A program made the translations under genes and the position numbers. Below, piece after piece: positions 1-10,915 of a stretch of DNA of 64,000 bases. Each line of letters begins with the position of its first letter. The stretch's first letter is position 1. Below the pieces are notes generated by a model. That model did no database searches. It saw nothing but the letters and a program-made list of their open reading frames with translations, and was not told the DNA's origin. Origin of the DNA: Phytophthora quininea (Eukaryota > Oomycota > Peronosporomycetes > Peronosporales > Peronosporaceae); assembly GCA_011947345.1 (NCBI GenBank), contig JAAVTG010000561.1:496001-560000 (forward strand), read 5' to 3'.

Positions 1-2189
1 CGCCAGCATGAGCTTGGACTTGTCGAAGAAATTGAATTGCACGGTGCCGTTCGAGAGCTGGAAGAGCACGGCGTGGCGGGTCTTGACCCACTTCATAACA
101 AACACCATGGCAGTGCCGGTCGCGCTGCCATCCATTGCCACCTCACGAGCAGACAGAACGACCGACCGAGCGAGCTGGCTTTCGAGCGTGTCCACCTCGT
201 CGTTCTCGGCGCGGGCGTCCACCAGATAGCCTTTGAAGTGGCCCAGTAGCGTCACCTTCTTGTTGAGAGATGAATCGTAGCTATCTATACTATACCGCGC
301 GCGGGGTTCCGATGCTGCTGCCTGGTCGCTGCTTTGCCGCTCAATGTATTCAAACGTGCGTCCATCGGCCGACGAGATCATCTTGGTAGAGTCGTTAAAG
401 TACACACCTGAGCCGCCACTCGAGAGCATGTAGCCGATGCCGTACTTGGACGTGTAGTCCACCCACTGCGAGATCCACAAACCAGCGGGTGCGAGCGTCT
501 TGGTCTCGTCAGCTTCCGCGCGAATTTCCTTGAGCCTTTGTGCGGCAGCAACGATCGCAGTCGCCGACGAGGACTCACTCAGTCGCTGGTCACTGTCACC
601 ACTGCCACTACGACTGTGCTCTTGCAGAAAGAAAAACCGCGACAAGGTTTTATAAGCTGCCTCCAAGACATTTCGAGTAGTAGATGACTCTGTAGGCCCC
701 AACAATGACCCTCTTCCTGTCGCAGAGTGCCGTCGACCTGAACTTGAAGAGGTTGATGCCCTTCCAGCGGGAGGTAGCGCGGACTGGGAGATGGACGGTG
801 CGCTGCCTGGGTCGGAGGCCCGGTCCGCGTTCACGTCTCTGCTGCGCAGCGGATACCGCTTGGTCGCTGCAGATGGCGGCGGCACTCTCAGCACCGTAGC
901 GGCGCCAGAATCGCTGTGTCTATTGGCAAACGTTGGGTTTTTGCACGACGGCGGGGTGACCAGCAACGCCGTCCTGGGCAACGTGGTTGGAACGAATTCA
1001 TCTGCCAGAAACGGGTGCTTCATGATCTGTTCAAGCGAAGGTCGAGCGCCGGGATCGCTCCGCAGAATCCCGCGGATGAGGGACTGCGCTGAGCGAGAGA
1101 CATGGGCTGCTTCGGGGAAATCGTACTGGTTGGCACGGATGCGCTTGTACGTCGCCTTGACATCGTCCGTCTCGAACGGAGGACGGCCTACTAACAGCGT
1201 GTACATGACCACCCCCGTGGACCAGATATCCACCTCGAAGCTGTGTCCGTCGCCACGGCCGCTGAGAATCTCCGGCGCAATGTAATTCGGCGTGCCGCAC
1301 ATGGTCCGTTTCCGGTCCTCTGCATTGTCCAGTCTAGTAGCTAAACCAAAGTCGCCGATCTTTAGCCGCATATCCGCCGTCAAAAACAAGTTGCCGAGCT
1401 TCAGGTCGCGATGAATCACCAACTGGCCATGTAGATAAGCCAGCCCTGCCACGAGCTGCCGCATGTAAAACCTGACTTCGCTCTCCGAAAGGCGCTTCCT
1501 CCTTCGCATCAGATCCGACAGAGACTGGTTGCGACACAGCTCTAGCAAAATGTAGGCGTTGTCTGTGTCCTCAAAGAAGTGCTCGAAGTGCACAATCTGC
1601 GGGTGGTTTAACGACTTGTGGATCTTGATCTCCGACGTAAACTGAAACAGCAATAATAAAAAACACTCAGCAAACAACTCTCTCCATCGTCCAAACACTT
1701 TGCTCTTACTTTCTGCTTGGCTTTCGGTTTGATCAGCGAGCTTTTCGATACCACTTTGCCGGCATAGACTGTGCCCGTCTCCTCACACTGGAGCTCATAA
1801 CACCTCGCAAAGCCTCCCTACCAGCAGCAAGGGAACATTAACAAGAATACCAATATTTAATCTATAATACCGCCTCGTACCTTGCCCAGGAACTTGCCCT
1901 TGAGGTAGGACCGCGTCTTGACGTAGCCGTGTGCATCTAGAAAGCACTCGTGGATCTGGTCGGGCACGGCGGGCTGCGGCGTCGGCTCCTTCTTGCTTTT
2001 GGGCGGGTTTTGCTGGTTCTGATTGTCTGCAGGCGCCACGTCGCTGCCTCTGCGTCTCTGCACGAGCTTGAACCGCGCGCTGTCGTAGTTATCGGGACTG
2101 CCTCGCAGCTTGGCGCGTGCCGGCGCGTTGCCGACGGCCTGGGCGTTCTCCTTGCCCGCCAGCAGCTCCACCTCGGCCTGCGTCGTCAT
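1..2189 (-). CDS. PLK: Polo-like kinase (PLK1-type), 3' end outside window
   Basis: Serine/threonine kinase expected to control mitotic entry, centrosomes and cytokinesis. Exons read 1881-2189, 1710-1817 and 1641 down to the window edge; introns 1818-1880 and 1642-1709 are GT-AG and keep frame. Seen: a basic, Q/N-rich leader of about 100 residues, a glycine loop (LGKGGFARCYEL) across intron 1, the catalytic HRDLKLGN near residue 213, DFGLA, and an activation segment KRTMCGTPNYIAPE that matches the polo family, including the T-loop threonine. A Ser-rich linker follows. The first polo box starts near residue 525 (WISQWVDYTSKYGIGYML, then VYFNDSTKMI), and the second is entered before the sequence stops. 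Polo boxes bind phosphorylated docking sites, so the family call is firm. The paralogue (PLK1 versus PLK2-like) is not resolved. No frame break is seen. Confidence 0.95.
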
Positions 2190-2411
2190 GGCCGCGCCGC
2201 GTTCAGATATTCAAAATTTGAATTTTAGATCAAATACGTTTTGTGGCACACACCAAATTGATATCTTTTTGAATCAAACGAAAATCGTTGCACTTGCTTT
2301 TGTATACTCGTTTCCGTCTGCGCCCCCTTCATCCATTTCCCTTTCGGAAGCGCCAGACTCAGGACCAAGGAGGAAGAGAGCGGGCGCGCTCTCTCGCTCG
2401 CTGTGTGGGCC

Positions 2412-5400
2412 ATGTCGATCCACTTCAAGTTCAAGTCGGCCAAGGAGTTCGACACGGTGACGTTCCCCGGCGCCGTGATCCGCGTGCTGGACCTGAAGAA
2501 GGCCATCGTGGACAAGAAGAAGCTGGCCAAAGGACTGGATTTTGACCTGGTCATCACGGACGCTCAGAACGGCAAGGTCTACGACGATGAGAACACGCAG
2601 CTGCCGCGCAACACCAGCGTCACAGTCAAACGCATCCCCAGCCTGCAGCCTGGCAGCGGTCTGCTGGCCAGGATGAAGCAGGAGGCAGCGGTGGCGGCGG
2701 CTGCGGCGGCCGCGGCAGCCATCCACGCGTCCCCGCCAGTAGCCCCCTGGCGGGACCATCTCCCGTCCTGCCGGTGGGCCCTACCCCACTCTACCGTACG
2801 TAGAACGCTGTTTAAATAGTAGTATTTGTAGACTAATTATGATTTTTATTTATTCGTTTGTTTTTTCAGGATGGCGACGTTGAATTTGGGTACTAATGAA
2901 GCAGGAGGAGCGCAGACCATGGAGGATGAATTGGCGGCGTTGCAGTCTATTCACGAACAGGCCGAAGACATGAGAGGATCCAGACTGGGCAATAAGACGT
3001 GGACTGCGTCGAGCGGCAGTAACGCCAACCATGTGATGAACTATTACGCGGCCAATGGAGGCGCCGACCCGGCCGGTCGTGGGGCTGGAGCGGCCGGCCG
3101 AGGGTTCGGTCGAGGCCGAGGAGACTTTGGAGGCCGAGGAGGAATGATGAATGGAAGGGGCGGCGGCCGCACGGGTCCCGGGGCGCCTGGAGGCCCGAAT
3201 TTGCTGGGCAGTCCGCCGCCCAACTATGTTTGCTACCGGTGCGGCACACCGGGCCACTATATCCAGAACTGCCCCACGAACGGGGATCCCGAGTACGACC
3301 AGCACCGTGTGAAAAGAAAACGGGAATCCCCAAGTCGTTCATGAAGGCGGTGAGCGATCCCAGCGAGATCCCCGTAGGCGCGGGCAAAACGGTAGTCAAC
3401 GCGCCGTGGGGCGGGCTAGCTGTGATAGAACCGCAGAATAAAAACTTCTCTAAATTAATGGCTCGGTCGGGCGGCTCGGCCACCTTGGACCAATTCATCT
3501 CGAATCCCCCGAGCACTTGGCATGTCCCCTTTGCAGACGGCTCATGAGTGACGCCGTGCTGATCCCGTGCTGTCAAGAGGTGAGCAGAATCAAGCTTTTC
3601 CCAGTTTTTTTGCTGCTGGTGTCTTTGGATATTCTAACGGCGTGGTTTATTTGCTTGTAGTCGGCGTGTGACGAGTGTCTCCGTAGCGCGTTGATCGAGC
3701 GCAAGCTCACGTGCCCGCTGTGCAATGTGACTAACATGTCGCCGGAAAAACTGCTGCCCAACAAGGTGCTGCGCACTTCGGTCGATGAGTTTTGCGGCGT
3801 GCGCGGACGGAGCAACAGGAACGCGAGCAGCTCGTGAAAGAAGCTGAAGAGAAAGCGCTTGCCAAACAGAAGGCGGCAGAACTGGCCGTCAGCTCGGCTT
3901 CGCGACGATCCGGCGAGAGTGCAGACGCCACGCTGGAAATCAAGAAGGGAAAGAAAGGTGACGGCGAAGAAGACGAGGAAGATGAATTTGGTGGCGACAT
4001 TTTCGGCGACGGCGATGAAAACGACGACACTTCGTCGCCTCAAAAGCGTCGGCGCCAGCTTCGGCAGCAGCCTCACCGACCCAACCACCTCAGCAGCCTC
4101 CTCTTCCCAAGGATGGAGCAGCAGCAGCTGGTGGTGAGGCCCCTGAAAGTACGTCACGCAAGAACAGCGATGCTTCCGCCAACGGTCAAGCCACAGAAGG
4201 CGGAGACAAAGGCTCTGGCGATTCGCAACAAACACAACAAACCTCTGGCGGGCCTCCTGGACACCAAATGCCTTGGGGCCCTGAGGGTGGTCGCGGTCCT
4301 CCAATGGGTTTTAATGGTCCTCCCGGTCCCTGGTTCGATGGGCCTCCGCGTGGACAGCCTGGTCCGTGGTTTGATGGGCCTCCAGGCCCTTGGTTTGACG
4401 GCCCGTTCCCCGGTCCAGGAGGACCTCGCGGTGCTATTAAGGGTGGTCGAGGCGGTGGCCGCGGACGCGGCGGGATGCCTCCCCTGGCTTCTATGGCCCT
4501 GGACCGGACTACTTCGGCCCTCCCCAGGACACCCCGACTACTTTGGTCCTCCCATGCCTTGGTTTGACGGGCCAATGCCACCGTTTGGGGCCGCGGAGGC
4601 GGTGGAGATCGCTGGTTTGAAGGAGGAGACCGTCCGCCTCGAGGTCGCGACGATGAGCGACGACGCGATCGTTCGTCATCGCGCGACAGAGATCGCTCCC
4701 GTGGGCGAGACCGATCGGTTGGTCGGGACGGAAAGAGCGACCGTGACCGGCGTAGTGGTGATGGGAAGTCGACGGACAAAGAGAAAGACTCTAAGAGCTC
4801 ACACAGCCGCGATCGTGAGCGCGACCACAACAAACGCAGTCGCAGCCGAAGCCATACTCGGAGCCACAGGTCGTCTCGCGCGCACGGGCGATCACGCAGC
4901 CGTAGCAACTCCCGCGTGAGTAAGAAGCCTCGTGAGCATGCTAGCTCGTCGAGACCCTCCTCATCACGTCGGTCACGCAGCACAAGTCGCAGTCGCCACC
5001 ACCGTGAGCGCGACCGCAAGAGCGACAGCCGCGAGGACGCCAAATCAAAGGAGCCGACAGATAAAGACAAGAAATCCAAAGAGGATGACAAGCCTAAAGA
5101 GGATGCCAAAAGCCCGAAGAGGAAGAAGGGAAGAAGCAAGAAAGCACCGCAAAGGATGTTAAGCTTGACCAGGTGGCGGCGCCTGCCATCGATCTTGATT
5201 TTCTGGCAGAACCCATGGAGGAAGACATGCCCAGTGACAATGAGACCCCGCGCGCTGCAACTCATAAGTTGGATCGTAAGAAGAGTGATGAAAGCATGAC
5301 AGGCAAAGATACCAAGAGGGATGATAAGAATACTCCACGTAGTGGTGATGATCATGCTCAAAAGGAAAAGGAAGATTCTTCTCGCAAGGACAGTCATTCC

Positions 5401-6117
5401 TCTTCGCGGCGGGCGGATGGTTCTCCCAGTCGCTCTAGCCGTGGTCGGGACCGCGATCGAGACCGTGATCGTAAGTCCTCCGACAAGAAAGGAGGGTCTT
5501 CCTCTCGTAGCCGTCGCAGTCGATCGCGGTCATCTCGTCGTCCTTCACCCCGAGACTCGTCATCTCGGCGGCGTGGGGAGTCGTCGAGCAAGCGCTCTGA
5601 GGATTCGTCATCGCGCGCGCGAGACCGAGGACGCAACCGCGACCGGGATCGTCCAAAGGAAAGGACCGGCCCCGCGACCGCGAGAAGACTAATGAGCGTG
5701 AACGTGATCGGCCGCGTGACCGTAAAGAGCGCGATGCCAAACGTGGGCGTGATGCCGCGGACGATGACGCTAACGCCGGCACGGAAAGGAAGAAACGCCG
5801 CAGTGTTGAAAAGGAACGTCGCGGCGAGAAGGGCTCCGGTGGTGGTGGTGGTGGTAATGGTGGTGGTAATGGACGCGTGGTGACGGCGTCGGGTAGTTCT
5901 CGCGGCTCCCGTGGGGGCGCAACCGTCGTCGTGGCGGCGGTGGTGGCGGCGGTGGTGGAAATGGTGGTGATGGCGACAAACGGAAGATTGAGGTGGAAGG
6001 CGATGGCGACGCTGGAGGCAACGACCGCAAGAGACCCCTCGCAAGAAAAGCGATGACCGCGGCAACGCGCAGACCAAGAAGCGCTCCGTGCTAGACCGAC
6101 TCGGTCCTGCACTGTAA
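2412..6117 (+). CDS. RBBP6: RBBP6/MPE1/SNAMA-type protein: DWNN, zinc knuckle, RING, RS tail
   Basis: Subunit of the nuclear mRNA cleavage and polyadenylation machinery, with E3 ligase potential. The chosen start gives MSIHFKFKSAKEFDTVTF, the DWNN ubiquitin-like fold. The zinc knuckle CYRCGTPGHYIQNC lies at 3227-3270. The RING runs CPLC, then IPCC, CDECL and CPLC at about 3520-3730. A long Gly/Pro-rich stretch with repeated PWFDG motifs and an Arg/Ser, Arg/Asp tail end at LDRLGPAL, stop 6115-6117. Introns: one ending at 2869 (donor 2774 or 2800, unresolved) and 3577-3660. The conserved reading switches frame at about a dozen homopolymer runs (2729, 3312-3320, 3506-3510, 3790-3793, 4042-4045, 4481-4484, 4532-4535, 4587-4590, 5108-5111, about 5665, about 5923, about 6035), always as if one base were missing. 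The gene is probably intact in the organism. Confidence 0.93.
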
Positions 6118-6123
6118 AAGTGC

Positions 6124-6129
6124 AATAAA
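6124..6129 (+). terminator. Candidate poly(A) signal AATAAA of the RBBP6 gene
   Basis: AATAAA begins 7 bases after the stop codon at 6117. Position and sequence fit a canonical polyadenylation signal. No other AATAAA lies in the next 100 bases. Confidence 0.5.
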
Positions 6130-6509
6130 GCAGACTGCGAGACTTGAACACGTCTTGATGGACTTCACGCTTTAGTTGATTTGATAACAGGAGCGCGTGA
6201 TCGCTCACTGCGAGCTTCAAAAATGAAACCTTGGCTTCAACTTCGTCTTCTTGTTCACGTTTACTGAGCTGTTTCTGAAGAATGGAGGGGTTTGTGATGT
6301 ACAGCAAGCATCAGCCACGCATGAGAACGTGACTCAGTCGGTCCCCCTGCATCCAGGTCCATGCAAATCTGCAGTGAAGTCTTTGCACGCCCTTGTCGTG
6401 CGCGGCCTGATGAGTCAAAGCGTTGGCATTGCGTTTTAGTCGTCGAGTTCCGACGGACAGTACAGCATTTGCCGTTGTGGCCGTCTTGACGACGGTGAAG
6501 ACTCGCCGG
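6130..6509. other. Intergenic, convergent 3' flanks
   Basis: Between the 3' ends of RBBP6 (plus) and the START-FYVE gene (minus). Short open frames on both strands show no recognisable domain. I see no gene here. Confidence 0.6.
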
Positions 6510-7852
6510 TCACCAGTCCAGGTCGAGTTCGTCTGGAGCCTCATCGTCGGACGGAGATATCCGCGGTCGGAACGGGTCCGGCGGCCGCTTGAAGCTGAAC
6601 GTGCGACTGAAGAAGCTGTCGCTGCGGCTACTTCTGCTGCTGCTAGTGTCGGTGCCGTTCATGGACCACTCGTCGGTGTCGTATCCATAGCCCGACTCGA
6701 GCAGATCTCTGGATCGCGGCCCCAGGTGCGTCCTGCCTGTGACGTTCTTGACGCACAGCGCGCAGAACAGTTGCTTCTTGGCTCGACCCGACTTGCTCAG
6801 CTCGAAGATGTGGCGCTGCTCCGAGCACTCGCGACAGACCGTCTGCATTGCAATGACAACCAACAGAGAATAAGATCACGACAACAGCAGAGTAGGATGG
6901 TCGATCCACAGTGCAACCTACCTGGTGACACCCTGCACACTGCGGATACGAGCCGAGTTTCGGCTTGCGGGAGCAGATGTGACACAGCTTGCTGAGCAAA
7001 AAGTGTTAGCGACTCGCGCACGACGAAGCACAGTGCACAAAAGCTGCCTCCTTACCTCGACGGGGACCACTGGTGGCTGTCTGCTTCGTCGATCAGAGCG
7101 CTGAATTTCTTGGCCTGACCGCCGGTGGGGCTGTGGACGACGTTTAGCCAGGTACTCGCCACCCCAAGCTGAATCGCCTTCTCCGGCGCCGACCCAAACT
7201 TGAGGATGGAGCCCCACAAGAAAATCTCCGTCTTGTTGTTGCGCTTGTGACGACGGTACAGATAGCAACTCGCGGTGTGCTGACGCAGCATGCCCGGGGT
7301 CGCCTCCGTCGGCCATTCGGGTCTTCGGATGGACTGCAATGTGTGGTACGTCAGCTCGTGGCCCCGTGCGTCGGTCGTCGTCCCCATCCGTTCATAAGTT
7401 AAAGCGTCCCGGTCGTGCAGTAGCCCCCAAGCGCACCGTCCGGCGAACCACTTGATACCGGCGAACCGGAACGGATCTTCGGGTGTACGGCGCTCGTGTA
7501 CATTCAACACAGAGCCGTCCTTGAGGTCGTAGCCCAGCAGGATCTTGGCAGTGCGGAGCTCGTCGGTCGTATCGCAGTAGAGTCCGCCCATGACGTCCTC
7601 GAGCGGACCGTCGATCAGACCCGTCCCCACCATGACGATGATGTCCGGGTTGGTGGAACCGGGCACGCTGTTGAAGACGCTGACCTCCTTACGCCTCTTG
7701 ACGAACGCCCAGTGCGTCGGATCGATGTTTTTGGGATTGAATTTGGACCGCTCGGTCACTGTGTCCTGCAGGAACTTGCGGGCCGCGTGGTCGTATTGCG
7801 CGCGGTCCTCGGGCGTCAGTTTGATCTGCGGACAGCGGTCGCGCCTGAACAT
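6510..7852 (-). CDS. START-FYVE domain protein (oomycete family)
   Basis: Lipid-binding START-like domain followed by a FYVE zinc finger that would bind phosphatidylinositol 3-phosphate on endosomal membranes. Oomycetes carry large families of this architecture. Exons are 7056-7852, 6922-6991 and 6510-6842, joined by GT-AG introns of 64 and 79 bp in frame. The START-like part includes GLIDGPLEDVMGGLYC and WFAGRCAWGLLHDRDAL. The FYVE part crosses both introns: CHICSRKPKLGSYPQCAGCH, then TVCRECSEQ and a last Cys pair in LFCALC. A Ser/Asp-rich tail ends in DELDLDW. The longer open frame to 7879 begins with TTG, so the first ATG at 7852 is preferred; an upstream exon cannot be excluded. No frame break is seen. 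Confidence 0.85.
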
Positions 7853-8435
7853 GGCAGCCGCTTGTGCACCACGCCGCAAGTTCCGTACTGAGAGGGACCC
7901 TTAGTCCACCTCCGCTGAGATACACAACGCCTTCAGATGCTGCCTTAGCGCCGGACCTCACAGCTTTCCTCGTCTGACCCTCCTGGCTCTGCAACACCTC
8001 GACGTAGCACCCGCATCCATCACCAAGACGAGCAAGAACAAGGCAAGGCAAGGCATATCTCGAGGTGACTCAATGCGCTCAGCGAAATGGAACTGCAGGC
8101 GACCACGATGATGATACCGGGGTCTTGCTGCAATGAAATGCGTCTTAAAGACGAGAACGGAACGATGATAACGCTTGTCACCAAATACAATGGATAATAC
8201 TAATACTCCCCGAGTAAGAGTCCATTCTCGTTGCCAAGAGTCTCGACGAAGGTCGCTATCTTGCTTCTGGAGTTGCTGTCCTATCCAACGCGCCAGAGCG
8301 GTTGAGAACTTTAACCGCTGGGCATATCCGTCGAGATATCTCTTTCAGATTCAATTCCACCAGCACTATCAATGTTCATCACCGTGACGGTCAAGTTCTG
8401 TTGTAAAAACGTATTGACGCCGAGCTGGCTTTTGT
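7853..8435. other. Intergenic region
   Basis: Lies between the 5' end of the START-FYVE gene and the 3' end of the epimerase-CbiX gene, both on the minus strand. It should hold the promoter of the former. No coding sequence, repeat or RNA gene recognised. Confidence 0.5.
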
Positions 8436-10277
8436 CTAGCTGGAGTAGCTGTAGTCCGGCGCGTCCTTGCTCACAGCACTGCGGTAGCGGTCGTGTAGAA
8501 TTTCCGACAAGAGCGCGTGCGTTCCAAGCGCTTCTGACACACGGACGTCCACGCCAGGGTGTCTCGTAATCACGTCCTCCACGATGCTTTCGATGTCGCC
8601 CTTCTCTCCGGCGTGCCGTCCGTTAGAAAGGAACATCTTGGCGACCACAACGATCCCCTTGGTAACAGTGTAGTGGTCCAGCGCCACAGCCAGGAGCGGG
8701 TCGTTGAAATCGTATTCCGCGCCGTCACGACGCTCCATGCAGGCGGTATCAACGAGCTTCACCTGCTGGTTATCCTTCAGAAGCTCACGTAATTCTTGAG
8801 CCACGAACTCACGCGCCTCATGCACGTCTCGGTTCGGAGTGCCATGATCCACGACGAGAACGGTCACGTCTTCCGTCACGGAGTCCAGATCAACGACCTC
8901 TTTAACGTGCTCCAGTAGAATTTGTGCGATACGAGTATCGCTCGGATTTTCCCGGTCGACGAGGCAGCTACCGACACGGACAGTGAGAGGAGCAGCGTGC
9001 GCTTCTGACGCTGTATCCCACACCTTCTTAATCGTCTTGGGTAAGAATTCCGTGAGCGTCGAACTCAGTCCAAAGAACAGCGGCAACACAATGACTTCGC
9101 TGGCAATATTACCACGAGCAGCAAGATGTTGCGTTAGCACCGTCTCAAACGTCTTAGCTGGGATCCCGTTCAGTTCTTCGGGGTCTACACGGTCTGAAAA
9201 CCGGAAACTGCAGGGCACCACGGGCTGGCCTAGCGACCGGCTCAAGCGGAAGCTGATCTGACGTAGGTCCAAGTACGGCTCGGCTCGTAGAGATCCGATG
9301 TTAACCAGCACTACCATGCGAGACGCATCATTACTCGAGTCCTGCCCGTCTTCCTCCAACACTTGAGCCAGCAATCCTTCACGGTAGGACGGGTAGATCA
9401 ACTTGACGCTGAGTTCGTCCTTAATACGGCGGTTGCTCGTGATCTTGCTCTCGGCGTAGAACGTCTTGGCCATGGCGCTCATGTTCTTCTCGGCTTCTTC
9501 CCATGACTGACTCGGAGGCACTGGTACGTTCAATAATTCACATGCATATGCTGTCACTTGGTCTGCTGGCGCGGGCTCGTCGTCACACACATTGTAGATC
9601 CCGCCGGGGTTGGGCTTTGCCGCCGACGCCAACAAAATGTTGACAATGTCGTCCACATGGATGCGATTAAACACCCTACCGGGAATGTGAATCCTGGACG
9701 CCGTTCCGCTGCGAACTTTGGTGATCGTTCCTCTTCCAGGACCGTAGATGCCTGCAATCCGGAACACGTGTGCTGGTAGTCCCGAGTCGAGCCAAAGTCG
9801 CTCCGCCTTGATCCGCAGCTGCGACCGCTTGACGGTCGACCCGACCGGCGCACTCTCGTCTACTGCGACGCCGTGGGTCTCTCCGTAGACCCCGATAGTC
9901 GACAGGTAGCCCACCCAGCGCACCGAGTCTTTAACAGTGTCGACCAGAACGTCACCGAAAGCTGAAAGTACCGGGTCCACCTCATCTTCTGACCGACTTG
10001 TCGGAACCGAGACCAGTACGTGGGTGACTCCCTTCAGAGCTTCCTGTAGGAAACCGCGTTGTCACTGCTCCATTGTGACCCGTCGAACAGGAAAACGCTT
10101 TGAGAAGAAGTCTGAAGCTTTCGAGCGGAACACGGCACTGTCTAAAGCGGTTAATTGGTCGGCAGCCTCCACGCTACGAACCGTTCCTGAAACAGAGAAC
10201 CCCGCGGCATGGAACGCCCTTGCGGCGCGAGTGGCCGAGTACCCCAGGCCGAACACGAACAACTTGTTGCCGCTCAT
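8436..10277 (-). CDS. SDR/NAD-epimerase fused to two CbiX-like (sirohydrochlorin chelatase) domains
   Basis: The N-terminal third is an extended SDR related to bacterial YeeZ: a Rossmann start KLFVFGLGYSATRAARAF, then GYLSTIGVYGETHG with the catalytic YG, and HVDDIVNILLASA. The C-terminal two thirds are two tandem CbiX-like units. The first begins VVLVNIGSLRAE, where the family His is replaced (IGS). The second keeps VVDHGTPNRD and the metal-site GRH in SNGRHAGEKGDI. CbiX/SirB enzymes insert Co or Fe into sirohydrochlorin; whether this fusion is catalytic is unknown. The start is ATG 10277 (MSGNKLFVF); an in-frame ATG at 10418 exists. An in-frame TGA at 10062-10064, inside the epimerase, splits the open frame. 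An alternative frame nearby (VFLFDGSQW) also looks native, so paired indels are likely. Confidence 0.8.
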
Positions 10278-10915
10278 TGGCAACAGTAGCTCTCGCGGAA
10301 TGAGGGGGAAAGAGCAAAGTTCGGCGGCAAATCTATGCAGAGCCGAAAGTACGTCAGCATCTGGCGCGTCACTTTGAAATCTGCCACCAACGAACCACTT
10401 GCTAGCGGCAATGTACATAGCTTTATGAGAACACGACGCGCTTGCTAGCCCCGTTCGAGCCTAACGCCCATCGAGATGCATCTGATCGACGGCTAGATTG
10501 CTCCACAGGTGCGTGAAGCTCGGAGCTTTGTTTTAACGGCGACTACAGGGCAGCACCAACAGCATTCAACCAGGATGTGCAGTTTACTGCCAGGTGTCGA
10601 ATTATTGCAGGACCACCCAGCCGTGCAAGGGCTGTACCCCGCGAACTGGCAAGGCCTATAGATCTGGTAGACGATCACATGTAGGCTGGTGAGGAGCTAC
10701 CCACTCTAAGAAGATGGCCCACTCAGCCGAGTGGGTCCCAAGCGTGAAGGAAGCGCCAACCTCAAGGCAATCGAGATCCATATTGCCGTCAGCTTGGGGC
10801 TCTCTTTGCTTGCTTCACTCCAGAATTCGCAGACCCAGATTTCATCACTCTTCGTCAGAGCGTCACAATAAATAAATGGCAGCACTTTGTCATTTTCTCG
10901 CGGTGTTATTTCGTT
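10278..10915. other. Intergenic region
   Basis: About 640 bases between two minus-strand genes. A short perfect palindrome, CCCACTC-AGCC-GAGTGGG, sits near 10716-10733; its role is unknown. No gene recognised. The 61-residue open frame at 10493-10678 has no coding character that I can support. Confidence 0.5.

Noticed and set aside
4186..5397. 403-residue minus-strand open frame
   Set aside because: It is antisense to the Arg/Ser-rich tail of RBBP6; repetitive codons on the plus strand keep the opposite strand open. The product is leucine/arginine noise without a domain.
5394..6307. Long minus-strand frames rich in Thr, His and Pro
   Set aside because: They mirror the Gly-repeat and RS codons of the RBBP6 3' end and have no independent support.
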